NCBI GenBank assembly: GCA_039566865.1
Contig: CM076954.1
Location: forward strand, 6,022,001-6,086,000
Direction: 5' to 3'
DNA length: 64,000 nt
DNA from: Aurelia coerulea
Lineage: Eukaryota > Cnidaria > Scyphozoa > Semaeostomeae > Ulmaridae
A program made the translations under genes and the position numbers. Positions 1 through 12,600 of the stretch are shown piece after piece (positions within the stretch are counted from its first letter, which is position 1; each line of letters starts with the position of its first letter). Below the pieces are notes generated by a model. The model was not told the origin of the DNA and searched no databases. It saw only the letters and a list, made by a program, of their open reading frames with translations.

Positions 1-2
1 CA

Positions 3-1412
3 TATGCATCCAGATCATTAACAGAGTCACAGCAGAGATGGGCACAGATAGAGAAATAAATGTATGCTGTTGTATTTGGTTGTGGAAGATTTAACCAATT
101 CATTTATGGAAAACATACCATGATTGAAACTGACCATAAACCATTGCAATCTATTATAAATAAACCTCTGCCTCAAGCTCCAACAAGAATTCAGCGTCTC
201 CTTTTACGACTTCAAAGATATGATGTTGATCTTCAATACAGGCCAGGAAAAGAATTAGTAATTGCTGATGCTTTATCAAGAGCATATGTCTCAACAAGAA
301 ACTAAGAGGATAAAGTTTTAGATGATGAAATTGACTTTCATGTTCATTCTATAATTTCAAGTGTTCCAATCAGTAAGTCTAAGTTTGATGCATTTAAAGA
401 TGCTACAGCCACAGACAGAACACTTCAAGAATTAAGCAATACAATTAGAAATGGATGGCCAGAATTAAGAGAACAGGTTCCCAAGGTAATAAGGAGTTTC
501 TGGAATTACAGAGATGAAATTCATGAAATAGATGGAGTTTTATTCAAAGGGGAAAAATAATTGTTCCTGAAAGTCTTGAACAAAGCATGCTGCACCTTAT
601 ACACGAAGTTCATTTAGGTGTACAGAAAAGTTTATATAGAACAAGACAAAGTTTATTTTGGCCAGGAATGACACAAGAGGTGAAGAATATGGTAGAAAAC
701 TTTCCAACATGTCTCAAGTATAGAAGAAAACAGCAGAAAGAGCCTCTTATGCCTTTCCAAGTACCAGAGCTACCATGGCAGAGAATAGCTGCTGATTTGT
801 TTCACTTAGGATCTGAAGAATATCTTTTAGTGATAGATTATTATTCAAAGTATGTTGAGCCAGCACATCTAAGTCATGATGCAACAAGTCCTGAAGTTAT
901 AAAGCACCTTAAATCTATCATGGCAAGACATGGAATTCCACAAGAACTAATATCAGACAATGGACCACAGTTTAATAGTAAGAATTTAAGAACTTCTCAA
1001 TTTCTCAAAGACATGGGAATTCGATCATGATACAAGTAGTCCTAAATTTGCTTCAAGTAATGGGCAAGTTGAAAGAGCTGTGCAAACAGTAAAACGTGTA
1101 CTGAGAAAAGCAGTTGACAGCAAAAGAGATCCTTATCTAGCCTTATTAGAATACAAAAATACCCCCATAGATAATGGTATAGGGTCACCTGCTGAATTAT
1201 TATTTCAAAGAAAATTAAGAACAAAGTTACCCTGCAAAAAGTCATTGCTAGAGCCAAGATTACAAAGTCAAGATAACAAGAAATCCAGAGAGACCAGAAT
1301 GTCAGAGTGAAAAGGTTCAAGTTAGAATTTCTCCATCCAGGATACCAGTACCTGAGTACAGGACAAGAAGTGGACGTTTGGTTAAGAAACCAATACGCTA
1401 TGGACAAAACTC
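3..1412 (+). pseudogene. Ty3/gypsy pol remnant (RNase H to integrase)
   Basis: Broken polyprotein of a Ty3/gypsy retrotransposon, entering from the left edge. RNase H comes first, with the ETDHKPL motif near 130 and the ADALSR end near 270. The integrase follows: a zinc-binding HxxH part near 600, then catalytic Asp in AADLF (near 795), Asp in SDNGPQF (near 957) and Glu in GQVERAV (near 1070). It cannot be expressed. There is a TAA at 57-59 where the family has Glu, a TAA at 303-305, a frameshift near 558, an extra base near 1022 and a deletion after 1300. The first Cys of the integrase zinc finger is Phe (ENFPTC instead of a CPTC-type pair). The last stretch (to about 1412) resembles the usual basic integrase tail. 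The family assignment is secure. Confidence 0.92.
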
Positions 1413-1420
1413 TTAAACAT

Positions 1421-2417
1421 TACCGGGTGTCCCTAAAAAAAAGGTAACAGATTTTATCAGGGCTAGCAATAAGGATTTACGTCGAATCGATCCCTAATAA
1501 GTTTTGAAATACTCTTTGATACTTAACTTGAAGATTAATACCTAGTTTGTTGATATTGGTGCATCTAGAGTTGGAATATTAATCTTGAAAGTCCAAATTT
1601 ACGTTCGTCACCAAACCAGAGCTTTTGGGTTTTGGCCTAAACTGAAAACTCGCTGGTCAGGGGAATCTCCTCAGTCATAGAATTGTTTTGGACAAGGATT
1701 CGTCCTTTGGGTACTCATGTGAATAGAATATAAAAACTGAAAACTGACAGACATATTAATGAACTTCCAGTCACCAAGGAATATCTTCCTGCTGTATCTA
1801 TCAAGGAATATCTTCCTGCTATCAATGCATTTACAAAAGTACACGAGGCCAAGCAAGCACAATTGAGTGAGCATGTTTATGATCCCTTGGGCATCCACAA
1901 TTGCTTGTTTCGTAATAATGTTTAGATAAAGATGTTAAAAAAACATTGCATTCAAGGATTCGAGTCAAGAAAATGCAATATAGCCCAAGGGAATTATTTC
2001 GCTTATGAATGACTTCTATTAGGCAGATACAATTTGAAGCTTTTGTTGAATTAAGGACGAAGTCTCTGTGGGGTTTAATTCTTGAATCTAATTGTAGAGC
2101 TCAGTTTCAGATTTCTATTACAATGTGTTTCCAAGCACAAGATTTCTTGCTGTACTTCGCCATGATTGATGAGATTTCACAACGCAGCGTATTAACAGCT
2201 TAGGCCAAAACCCAAAAGCTCTGGTTTGGAGTAAGAGGCAAATTTGAACTTTCAAGATTAATATTCCAACTCTCGATGCACCAATATCAACAAACTAGGT
2301 ATTAATCTTCAAGTTAACTATCAAAGAGTACTTGAAAACTTATTAGGGATTGATTCGATATAAATTCTTGTCGCTAGCCCCGATCAAATCTGTTACCTTT
2401 TTTTGGAACACCCGGTA
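1421..2417. mobile_element. Foldback MITE with TACCGGGTGT ends, TA-flanked
   Basis: It begins TACCGGGTGTCCCTAAAAAA and ends with the inverted form (about 2390-2417). The inverted arms are long, roughly 215 bp: the left arm text around CCAAACCAGAGCTTTTGGG (about 1612) returns inverted near 2210-2235. The middle is unrelated and has no meaningful ORF. A TA at each outer edge fits a Tc1/mariner-type target duplication. It sits inside the gypsy remnant, just after the integrase tail. A related element lies at 57618-58203. Confidence 0.85.
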
Positions 2418-2820
2418 GTTTAGAGTATTGAGTTATTTTTAAGACACTCCCAGAACACTATTCTCAAGAAGGGGGATGTCATGGATTTATGATTATTATT
2501 ACTTTTGTTGTTGTAGTTGTTGAGCACGAGGGTTGCGATATGATATGATAGGCCTAAGTTAAGGCGTGTTTGAGTTTGGTCTTATTGATATATTTTTATA
2601 CTGGGCCACGGGCCACTATAGAATATAACAGTTACTATGGCTGTCGGAATTGGCCGCGCTCGCCTCCATCCCTTTTTTCCAATTGTCAAATGGTGTATTC
2701 TGAAATGAACCAGATATTCTACCCTGATATTGTTTCAAGAGACTTTCCCAGAAAGTAAACGGATTTTGTCATCCCCACCAGTGACAATTTCACCCCGATA
2801 AATCTGATATCATTTTAAAA
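2418..2820 (+). repeat. Gypsy 3' end: purine tract and probable 3' LTR start
   Basis: After the MITE the gypsy 3' untranslated part resumes. A purine run AAGAAGGGGGA (2467-2476) is immediately followed by TGTCATGG (2477). This is the usual order of polypurine tract and LTR start in Ty3/gypsy elements. I cannot place the LTR end because no second LTR copy is in the window. No gene is seen in this stretch. Confidence 0.5.
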
Positions 2821-2965
2821 CATTTTTGGCAGTGAACTTGAACATGAATATCTTGTTTGTTGACACTGGTGCTGTGAGAGTTGATACATTCACGTTGAAA
2901 GCTTTCATTTACCTCCACTTCTTAACCAGTGCTTTGGCGTTTTGGCCTAATCTAAGCAGGCTCTT
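2820..2965. repeat. Solo arm related to the 1421-2417 MITE
   Basis: The order of words (GAACTTGAACATGAATATC, TTGTTTGTTGACACTGGTGC, CCAGTGCTTTGGCGTTTTGGCC) matches one arm of the TACCGGGTGT foldback family, with divergence. It ends about 20 bp from the donor splice site of the CAP-Gly 2 exon at 2987. Confidence 0.55.
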
Positions 2966-2986
2966 AAAACAGTCTAATAGAATTAC

Positions 2987-3063
2987 CCTGTTGCAAATTG
3001 AGTTTGGCCAGTGAATTGAACGTTGCCTTGCTTTTGACCAGCTACCAGGACTCTTTCACCAAC
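2987..3063 (-). CDS. CLIP3/4: CLIP exon: first half of CAP-Gly domain 2
   Basis: The acceptor reads CCTTAG before GTT GGT; the donor is GG followed by gtaatt, phase 2. It encodes [13 protein letters not shown] and ends in QFATG, matching the start of the second CAP-Gly domain of CLIP3/4. Reading past the donor gives an immediate stop, which supports the splice. The partner exon with the WYG and GKNDG half must lie left of position 1. Confidence 0.9.
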
Positions 3064-3576
3064 CTAAGGCATGGGAAAAGCACGAGAAACATAACGATAA
3101 CCGCTGTTTGGGTACACTAAACTATTCCATTCTATCTACGTATTCATCGCAGCTACACGACGAACGTAAAATCATTTCATTTCGTTTTTATCTTATTTTA
3201 AAATATTTATACAGGTCACAAAGGTTCATGTAAATGCGAATTTACAACACATGAAAAAACTCTAAGAATCGAAAAGAAAATAAGAGAGAAAAATGAATCA
3301 AAATTACATCTCTGTTGACAGTTCCTGTTTGAATGTTTTCGGGGAGGGTGCCAATGTTGTTTCTCTTTCTAAGCTGTTTCATAATTTAGCACCGCGATAT
3401 GAAACACATTTTGACCCTTGACAGTTTTTAATAAAAGTACCTTGAGATCAATTGCTGTAGATGGATGAAATCCATCTCTGTCCTCAGAGCATTTTGTGAG
3501 TAATTTGCTCAGATAATCAGGGGCTAGCGAATGAAATGATTTATAAGTTAACGTCGCTGTCCCTTTACTTATGGGA

Positions 3577-3627
<51 letters not shown>

Positions 3628-6600
3628 CCAGCCAAGATTTTGTATCAGTGGGGCAGCAGAAGCATGTTATGGGCTGCTTGTTATTATCCTTGCAGCTCTA
3701 TTTTGGATTTTTTAGAAGACATTGATTTTGAACTAGCCTCAGCCTAGCCTGACTTACAGCCTAGCGTAGCACCAAAAACATACTCGCAATCTTAAAGGAC
3801 AAGTCCCGGGTTGGTATAATTAATAATAAAATACAAGATTATACTGTTATGGATGGTGTGTCGTACTGTTTCCCACAATTTTTCTTCTTCTCTCTGCAAA
3901 ATTGCGTATTCAAGTAAGCGACCTGAGCATGATGGCGTCATAAAATCGCAAAATTATGTGTCTTCTGACGTCACTTTTACCAAAAACGAGGCTGTCCTAT
4001 TGTTTTTTCGCCTCTTAATCGTTGACAGTCTCTTTATCGTGTGCTCATGCAAGAAAATGGCGACACAGCGACGAGATTTGGCCCACAGTAAATCATCAGA
4101 ATGTTTAACAAATATACAGCTGTTACAGACATAAACATTTTCAAAAAGTTGATACTTCGCTGCAACAGTTGGTAAGTTTGTTATCTAACATTAATCGTAC
4201 AAACCCCGGACTTGTCCTTTAAAAACCTCTGTTGCCTAACTGTTTATATGGTGTACGAACCAATGTTACGTCAAAATCCCAGGATGGCATATTACCGGCT
4301 GAGTCAGAAAAATGTATACACTCTTTGAAGATCGTAATGCAAAAGCTATAGCACTGATCAAAAATTGCAATTCCATTTCCTGACTGAAAGTTTGACCTAA
4401 CTTTTATAATTTATTCAAAATTCACAGTGCATCATATTAATCTCAAATGAAGAATGCTTGAAAACTAGCTTTCCTAAGTTTTTCCCAAAACCACGTGGGG
4501 GGGGGGGGGAGGTTTCATGGCTAAATTTTGGGTAGGGGTCTGCTGCAAGCATATTCAAAGTGGTACGGTTGGCTAAACTAACTTTATCGAAAATGGTACC
4601 CTGGGCTAGACCAATTCCTACAAAAATAATACACTTGGCTAGCCTAATATTGACAAATGATACCATTGGCTAGATTCATGTTAAAGCCATTCGAGTCAGC
4701 GATATATCAACATTGTTGGTTTGAACTCGGAAATTTCAAAGTTAGATCCGTTTCGTGAACATTTGTTCATTATCAACAAAAATGGGTTGTCAGGATGAAC
4801 ACTTTTGGCTGAAAACATGACCATTCCCAAGACCAATATTGACAAATGTGATTCCCTTGGCTAGACCAATGTCCCTTTGAAACATTGCTCACTCGAAGTG
4901 GCAGTTTTTGCATACATGTTAGAAACTTGCAGAAATTAATGACAGAAATCTACAAGTCCATGAATCATCTTAACCCATCGCTTATATGGGAATTTCATGA
5001 AAAGAAACATGTAAGTTATAATCTAAGGATACAAAATCTTTGCAAACTGCCACAAATAAAGACACAGGGCTATGGGCAAGAATCACTGTCATTTAGAGGG
5101 AGTCTACTCTGGAATACCCTAGATGATAGTGTCAAAAATGAGCCAACACTTTCGGCTTTCAAAAAGAGGATCAAAGACTGGGCTGGTGATAAATGCACCT
5201 GCAAAATATGCCGCTAGTTTTTTGCATAATGTATATTTCTTTGTAAATAGTTGGTTTGAATTAATACTTTTATGATTACTATTGTAAATACCAACTTTAA
5301 ATATGGATTAAATAAAAAAAAAAAACCGTGACTGGAACAAAATTGCAAAAAAGTATACCTTTGGCTAGACCAGATGTCCGAATCCCCACGTACCTTTATT
5401 ACGGAAGGACCCCCCTCCCCCCCCCCCCCGTGCCCTAAACTGCAAGTGAGTGGCTGAATTTGATCCATAGTTCAAGAATCAAGATGGTAAAATAATGTTT
5501 TTCGTAGGCTACACATTTCTTTCTAAAGATATGGAAAATGTTGAAATTCATTTATGCTTCTCAAACATTGAAATTACACGTGATAGTGATCAGGCCAATG
5601 TTTTTCTTTGGGAACATCACGGAATATGACTTTTGGGGTGATTCCTAACTTCAAAAGAAAATGATGAAACTAAATTATGAGATAAATCTTGAAAACTAAG
5701 TTAAAGCCTCATTAAGAAGATGGAAAAAAAATTTCACACATAGGTAGGTTAACATTTACACCCAAAGGAGTAAATGTATCTTAACGACAAGGCAATCAGG
5801 TAACCATCTTTGTTGTCATTGCCTTATAAGGCACGGTATCGTCTCAGCCCCCCAATCATGGCGCATCCAAACTTCTTCCTGCCTCGTGGAAATTCGATCT
5901 CTCAGGTTCGGTCATCTTAAACATTTCCCCTCCCTCCACCCCTTTCATCTGCCCGAATTGGAGTCAATGATTGTTTCTTTCTGGTGCTTCATCCAGCCGG
6001 GTCGCACTCAACACAGTGTTATTTATGGTCAGCCATTAGTCTATTTTTAATTTGTTTACTCGTAGGCTGGACCACCCTTATGGTGGTCAATGTTTCGTTC
6101 AAACCTCATAATATACATTTGAGCTCAATTACGACTATCCCTGCGGGTGGTCTGTCCGACCTCACTACTGGTCGTCATTTCCCGAGTAGGGAAGTGAGTC
6201 CGGTGGTGAAAGAATTACTACTACTACTACTACTACGACTTCCCGGGTAGGGAAGCTCTCCGGGTAGGAGAGAGTTACTACTGCCACTACTACTTCCCGG
6301 GTAGGGAAGAAGGGAATACTACTACTACTACTTCCCGGGTAGGGAAGAAGGAACTTTCTCTCCGGGTAGGAGAGAGTTACTACTACTACTACTACTAGGG
6401 GGAAATTATTACTACGTGAGTTGTTGTATTTTTAGAGTACTACTTTAATTGAATGCGACCCCAAGTAACTGCCAAAGCTAGTCTATTTTCTCTGTGTTTA
6501 CCTGGCCGCAGGAGCATTTTCTCTATAATTTATCAAACAGTCCATATATTGTTTGCACTCATCCGTTATCTGACATGATAAGTAGAGAATGTATACCGGG

Positions 6601-9600
6601 TGCGCCAAAATAAACTATGCACTTTTGGCAGGCTACGATAAATCGTACACAAGACCGATTTTGAAGATTTATGACTTGATCTTTAGCAGAAGGCCTGAAT
6701 TAGATTCTAGGATTTTTTGCAAATTTTTCTGTTTTCAGTTTTTAGAGCTACAAGTGAGTTTCTTAAAATTTTTGTTTTCGAAAACACTGAAAACGATCAA
6801 AAAACGTCGATCAAGCTTTCTAAAGAATCGACATGAATGGACAAAGAGAAAACTTTTTCGTGGTGATTTGGGATTTAGAAATCGACCGATTGTAAGCTGC
6901 TGTGCGAGAGTTCGTACTATCTTGTGAGAAATGTAATAATATTTTCAAGAATATAAAGAAATGTCTTTTCTTTTGTAATGTCATTGAATGTATGCTTTGC
7001 TGCAGGCTGTGTTCCTGTATCAAGGGGGTTAAAAGACAAGCGAGTACCAGTCATGGGGCCAGCAAGATGCAGTTTTGTTACATTTTTGATTTTGTGACGG
7101 CTTTTGGGGCGGCACTTCATTGCAACTACTACAGAATTTCGCAACAAGCCAATATTTGAAATAACACTCGTGCAGAAAATTTCCAAATCCCCAAATCACG
7201 CTGAAAACATTTTCTCTTTGTCCATTCATGATGAGTCTTTAGAAAATTTGATCAACGTTTTGTGATCGTTTTCAGTGTTTTCGAAAACGAAAATTTTAAG
7301 AAACTCGCCTGTAGCTCTAAAAATTGAAAACGGAAAAATTTGCAAAAAATCTTAAAATCTAATTCAGGCTTTCTGCTAAAGATTAAGTGATATATCTTCA
7401 AAATCGGTCCAGTGTACGATGTATCGTGGCCTGCCAAAAGTGCATAGTTTATTTTGGCGCACCCGGTACAGCGTGTAAACATTGATTTTTTTTAATTCTT
7501 ATTTCTTATGGGAAATGGATACAAGCAATAAGTAACTTTCCTAATCAAGAGCAAATCGAGAAGGCACCCATCAATTGCAAAAACAGAAAATGGAACCTCG
7601 CAATTCAGAAACGAATTCCAGATCCTGATTAGTCTGTTATTGTTGGGGATACGAATCATCAAAGTTCCAAGCTATGGTTATCCCCCAAAAAGGAAACCTG
7701 TGATCATGCGCAGACAGCATATTTTGGTTTGTGAAAAGAATGTGGGCGGAGAATCGAACCACAATCCAAACAAGGATTAGCAAAGAAACAAAGAGATTCT
7801 CGCGCATGGTAATAGGTTCCCCAGCTGTTGATGTGCTTAGAACTTTACCAGCATAACAAAAGGCTTAGACAAAAGGGGCAGTCCTCGGTATCCTCAACAA
7901 GTTAGGGACATATATGCTTCTTTAAAATTCGCTGTAACGTGAACGGTAGATTTATGATTTCATCCTGTGCTGTCGCTACAAACGTTCCTTAACTGACTTA
8001 CCTATTCGTTCAAACTCAAGCTCATAGGCTTGCACCTAAAAAAACAGAGACAAACGACACCAACCTCTTTGAGTTTAGGATCAATGATGGATCTAAGTTA
8101 AAAGAGTTTAAAGATGTTCAGAGAGATTTTCCATTGTTTTTGTCAAAACTGGTACTAGTGAGACTTATTGTTTTGCATTTTTAGCAGTGTTTTCCTATGA
8201 CATGAAAACAGTTGAACTGGCTTTTCAACAGTTTGTACAGGGTTTGTGTAGAACAGTAGTTGTTTTTGTGGTTGTTGTTAAGCTTACGTCAGTAGCAGAA
8301 TCAGTTTACCATGCGGATATAAAATCATTACCTGAAATTTCGTAGAATATCTTTCTAACAAGTTGCTATCGATTTCAGAAGAAGTTGAATCTAAGAATGA
8401 GAAATAAAATCATATCACGGACATCAAGAAGAGTAGACCTTTTACTTCCTAGAAAAGAGGTTTGGATCGAGCGTCCAAATTTGTTACATTTTGCCAACGT
8501 AAACAAAAGTAAGAACCCCGTTCTCAGCAGAAATATTGCTACAATGCCTGCCAATCATGTTTGAAAAGTTCTGATCAAGAACCCTGAGAATGAAGCAAGA
8601 TCTATAAATGCATGAAATGTTTTGTATGAAATAAGCAAAAATAAAATGAACACATATAGCTTTTAATCGTCTGAAATTTTGGTAAAAACGTCGAAATTCC
8701 GTGGAAAAACGTCCGACAATTTTTGTCAGAAATTTAATTATCCGAAAAAACTTCCCAACACTTTTCGTCCGAAAACATTCTGACCGAAATTCATTCGTCT
8801 GAGATTGCTTGGCTTTCAATGTACATTTTTTCGAAATAGTTCCTTCAAGTGGGGAAAACTTGCTAACTCTTTAAAAATCTCGGTATAAAATTCTACTACC
8901 GTTTTCATTGAACCAAATAACTTGAAAGAGGCCCTACTTTAATTCTAACATTTGACTTTTCAGGAAACTTAACTTTTTCACAAAAAGAGGATGTCATCCT
9001 TTTTAAGAATCCAAGAAAGATTTGGAAAGAATTTCACAATATACAAAATACATTGATTTCACATCCTCAAAGTAGTTGAAATATGAAAGATGATACAATC
9101 CCGAAAATATTTAGGATTTCTTAAAACTCCAAAGGTAGACAGATAACAAGTAGCTAAAGTTTCTTTGAAGCTATTCGGTTAAAAAAAATAGGTTGTAGAA
9201 ATTTACACTGACCTTTCTAAAGACCTATGCTATCAATGGGCGATCTAAGTGCACAAGTATAGCCAGAGTACCAAACGGACTATTAGCAAAACAATGTTGC
9301 AACTCGAATTTGAAGTTTCTGCAATACATTAGGCGTAACCATACCTGCACTTTCATTTGAAGATTGTTTAGCCAATCCATGTTGAAAATCAGCAGGAACT
9401 TTCTTGACTCTTGAGACCGGAGCAAATATCCCTGGGGACAGAATCGTACATTTTTGCACCAAATATGTAACTACTATTCTTTCTACATAATTTCATAACA
9501 AATTACTTAATTGGGGAAGGCAAATCTTTCTTTCGGAGCTCGAATCTGCTGCCCAAATCATTCAATTACGGGAAGGACTCAACAAATTAAATGTTCATAA

Positions 9601-12600
9601 ATTTAGGCATAACTTTAGAGATACAGTAAACCCTTAGTGTCCCACAAATTATGGGGTACAGGACACAGAGCATTACCTGCTGCTTTGCAATGCGTATAAC
9701 GGGCCTAAGTGTGATCTTCTCAATTGCGTAAATTCAACATGGCTACTTCGTGGTTTTCCTCTCTTTCAAATTAAGCTTTACCCAAACTTATTTTGCACGG
9801 AGAAAAAGGTTAACCATTGATATCAATAGGAAGCTACTCGAGGCAACCCTCAAACTAATTCATGACAGAACACTTCGAAACTTTCCATCGCTGCGAATTC
9901 CCATGCATTAGCACCTACTTTTTGTCAATTGACTTTGTATTTGTAATTAGTTAATTTGGCTTGACTAAAGTACAACCAAACACTATGTAGAGTAGAACTG
10001 TTTTTGGCCATAGGACTACGATTATTTTCCAAAATGATGCAAAATAGACATTAGCTTAGCTTAGCGAGCGGAACTTGATTCTTGCAAGCATTTTCAAATG
10101 CTACTTACTTATGGGGGGGGGGGGGGTTAGTCTCTTGTGAATTGAAGGAAGTTTTTTGCTTGTCCAAAGATTTAAAAAATGACCCTTTTCTCTGATTTTT
10201 CAAGAGCCAATATAGACCCCTATCTCTGAGAATTATTGGTGATATGACCCCTTCTTTTCAAAAACTCTGATGAACCAAAATTTAGGTAATGTGTATCTTT
10301 GTTATTCCTAGTATGACAATAAACATGCTTTGGATTTATACATACATAATATTTTGTGTATGAGTGCTTCAATGCTCATATGATAAGAAATTACATTTTC
10401 TGACTGAAAATGCTGGAACAGAATGCCATCCATGATTTTATATAAATGAGAATGGGATTGTAGTCTTCATTAGAATCAAAATAATAATTTCCAAACAAAA
10501 TAATTTAGCTAGATAATAATAAATCTACAATAAAACATTGCATCTTACAATTCCTTCATTTGTTAAGCTGAAAACAGAAGTAGACTATGATCAGAATGAA
10601 ACACAATGAAACAAGAATAGGCACCCAGTTCACGTGCATCTCTCATAACCTCATATGGAGCTTCCAGCCCTGTCTCTGAGCTCAGCTCGTCTAGCTTAGG
10701 CTTCAACCAGGTCAACGGGATGGGGGAAGGGGTAATTTCATGGCGAAAATAGTTATAGGTTTTGTCTATTATATGTGTTCCATAATGTCAATGTGTGATA
10801 AATTAAAACTGTTTACAGTAGACAAGGCCTCTCGGAAGGCAGCTTGTGACAAGACTGTTATTACCAAGCATGAGGCAGGAGATGACATAAATTTGCATCA
10901 ATAAGCTTACCCTTTTTACCACAATTATTTATTGTGGGGCACTTCTCTTTTACAGGCCAATGTTGTGTATCAGTAGGTGCTACCATTCTAAACTAAAGTT
11001 GTGTTAGTTTCTGTCATTAACAACTAACAATCTTTGTTGTTGGAGGTAAGAAGACGTCTCCTACTAGCATGTTTGTTTTGTAATTGTATGATGCTTGACA
11101 AGCAAGCAGCCAAGCACCACCATTTTCCATTCTTACAAGCAGAAGAGAATTCAGCCTCATTCTGAATATTTCCCGCCACTTTGTTTCTTGTTGCTGTTGT
11201 TGCAAAGGCAAAGTTTAGGCCATCCATGCCCATGGCCAAGAAGGCATGGTCAAACGTTGTTTTTGGACAATTTGCTCTGGCTATGATGTTGTGGAATTTA
11301 AGAGTCGTGCATTTATGAAACTTACAGGCAAGGTTGCCAAACATTGTAACAGCATTAAAACACAACAGAGGGATTCGATTTCCAATACAGAATCAGAACG
11401 CATTGGGGAAGATCATCCAACAAGCAAACGAGAAGAACAAGATCAAGAAAATAGATGTTTTGTTTGTTCAATTCTTTCCATGTGATCCTCACAAACAAGT
11501 ATTCCAATCTATGTCACCCCATTATGCTTCATGAATTAAAGGATAACGATTGATATCACCAATATCGCCAATACGATAATGCCACAATAAAATTATTTAA
11601 GAATGTTTTTGCCCAAAATATTGAACTTGTCAGATTTGAACTCACATATTGTTATGTGGGAGTTTTTTGCGTCACAAATTTTCCAAACCTCCTATACCTC
11701 ATTCGAAAGTTCAGGTCTTCGCAAAAAGTAATATGAAATTAGATTTTGCATAAAGTGACTGGTTTGACCGTCACCTGTCACCGAATGAACTGTGGTCAGT
11801 CTTTTGCTCCTATACTTGCTAAATAAAATTTGACAGAAATAACCTAGACCAGGGGCTATTCTGGAGATCACTGTTTCATAAGGAACGACTTTTGACAGAA
11901 ATAACCTCGACCAGGGGCTATTCTGGAGCTCACTGTTTCGTAAGGAACGACTTTTGCCGCATTATGCTTGCAGATTCCTAATCCGAGGGCATCATAGTTT
12001 CATAGGATGCCAAATTTGTTTTGCAAGAAAGATAAACAAAAAAAAACTTCAAATAATTCCCAAGGGACTGAGCAACAAAATTTATATTGCTTGAAAGATT
12101 CAAATCATGTGAATTCAGTGGCAATACCATATTGCCAAATTCAATGGAAAAGTTAGGGTCCGTCCAGTATTTTTTTACGCCACGTCAAGTCAGGTGATAA
12201 GGCCTTTTGAATTTTATAACTTATTTCACAACAAGAATTCTTCTGCCATGAATGCAAAAAGTTTTACAATACAGAAACTTCCCTAGAGTATTGGCACATG
12301 ACTTGAAATTCCCAAACAAGCCTCAGTAGACTCTTTCAATTCACATAGAAACCGTAGGGGCGTTAAACAAAAGAACATTCAGCGGGAAGACAACAGCAAG
12401 AACAATTGTAAAAGCAGATTTTGGCGTTTTCGGGTCGTTCTTACAACAATCACTATTGCTATTACTATTGTTTCTGGGCCAGAATTTCTATTGTTCAAGG
12501 TTCAGTGCCTTATCGGTTTGTGTGTGAATTAGAGAGCCATAACTCCACCAAACCTGGAGATATTTTCACCTCCATACAAACTTGTATACCTAAACATCTG

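Noticed and set aside
6589..7482. Group of ORFs with [17 protein letters not shown] or similar
   Set aside because: Products of the long arms of MITE family B; the same reading appears from both strands and in the other copies.
8040..8110. Micro-exon (ATCCATCATTGATCCTAAAC) for the CLIP linker
   Set aside because: The exon at 8332-8390 already joins directly to 3063 in phase; no support for an extra exon.
11017..11534. Candidate small gene with overlapping ORFs
   Set aside because: No domain, no splice-consistent link, and both strands are equally open.
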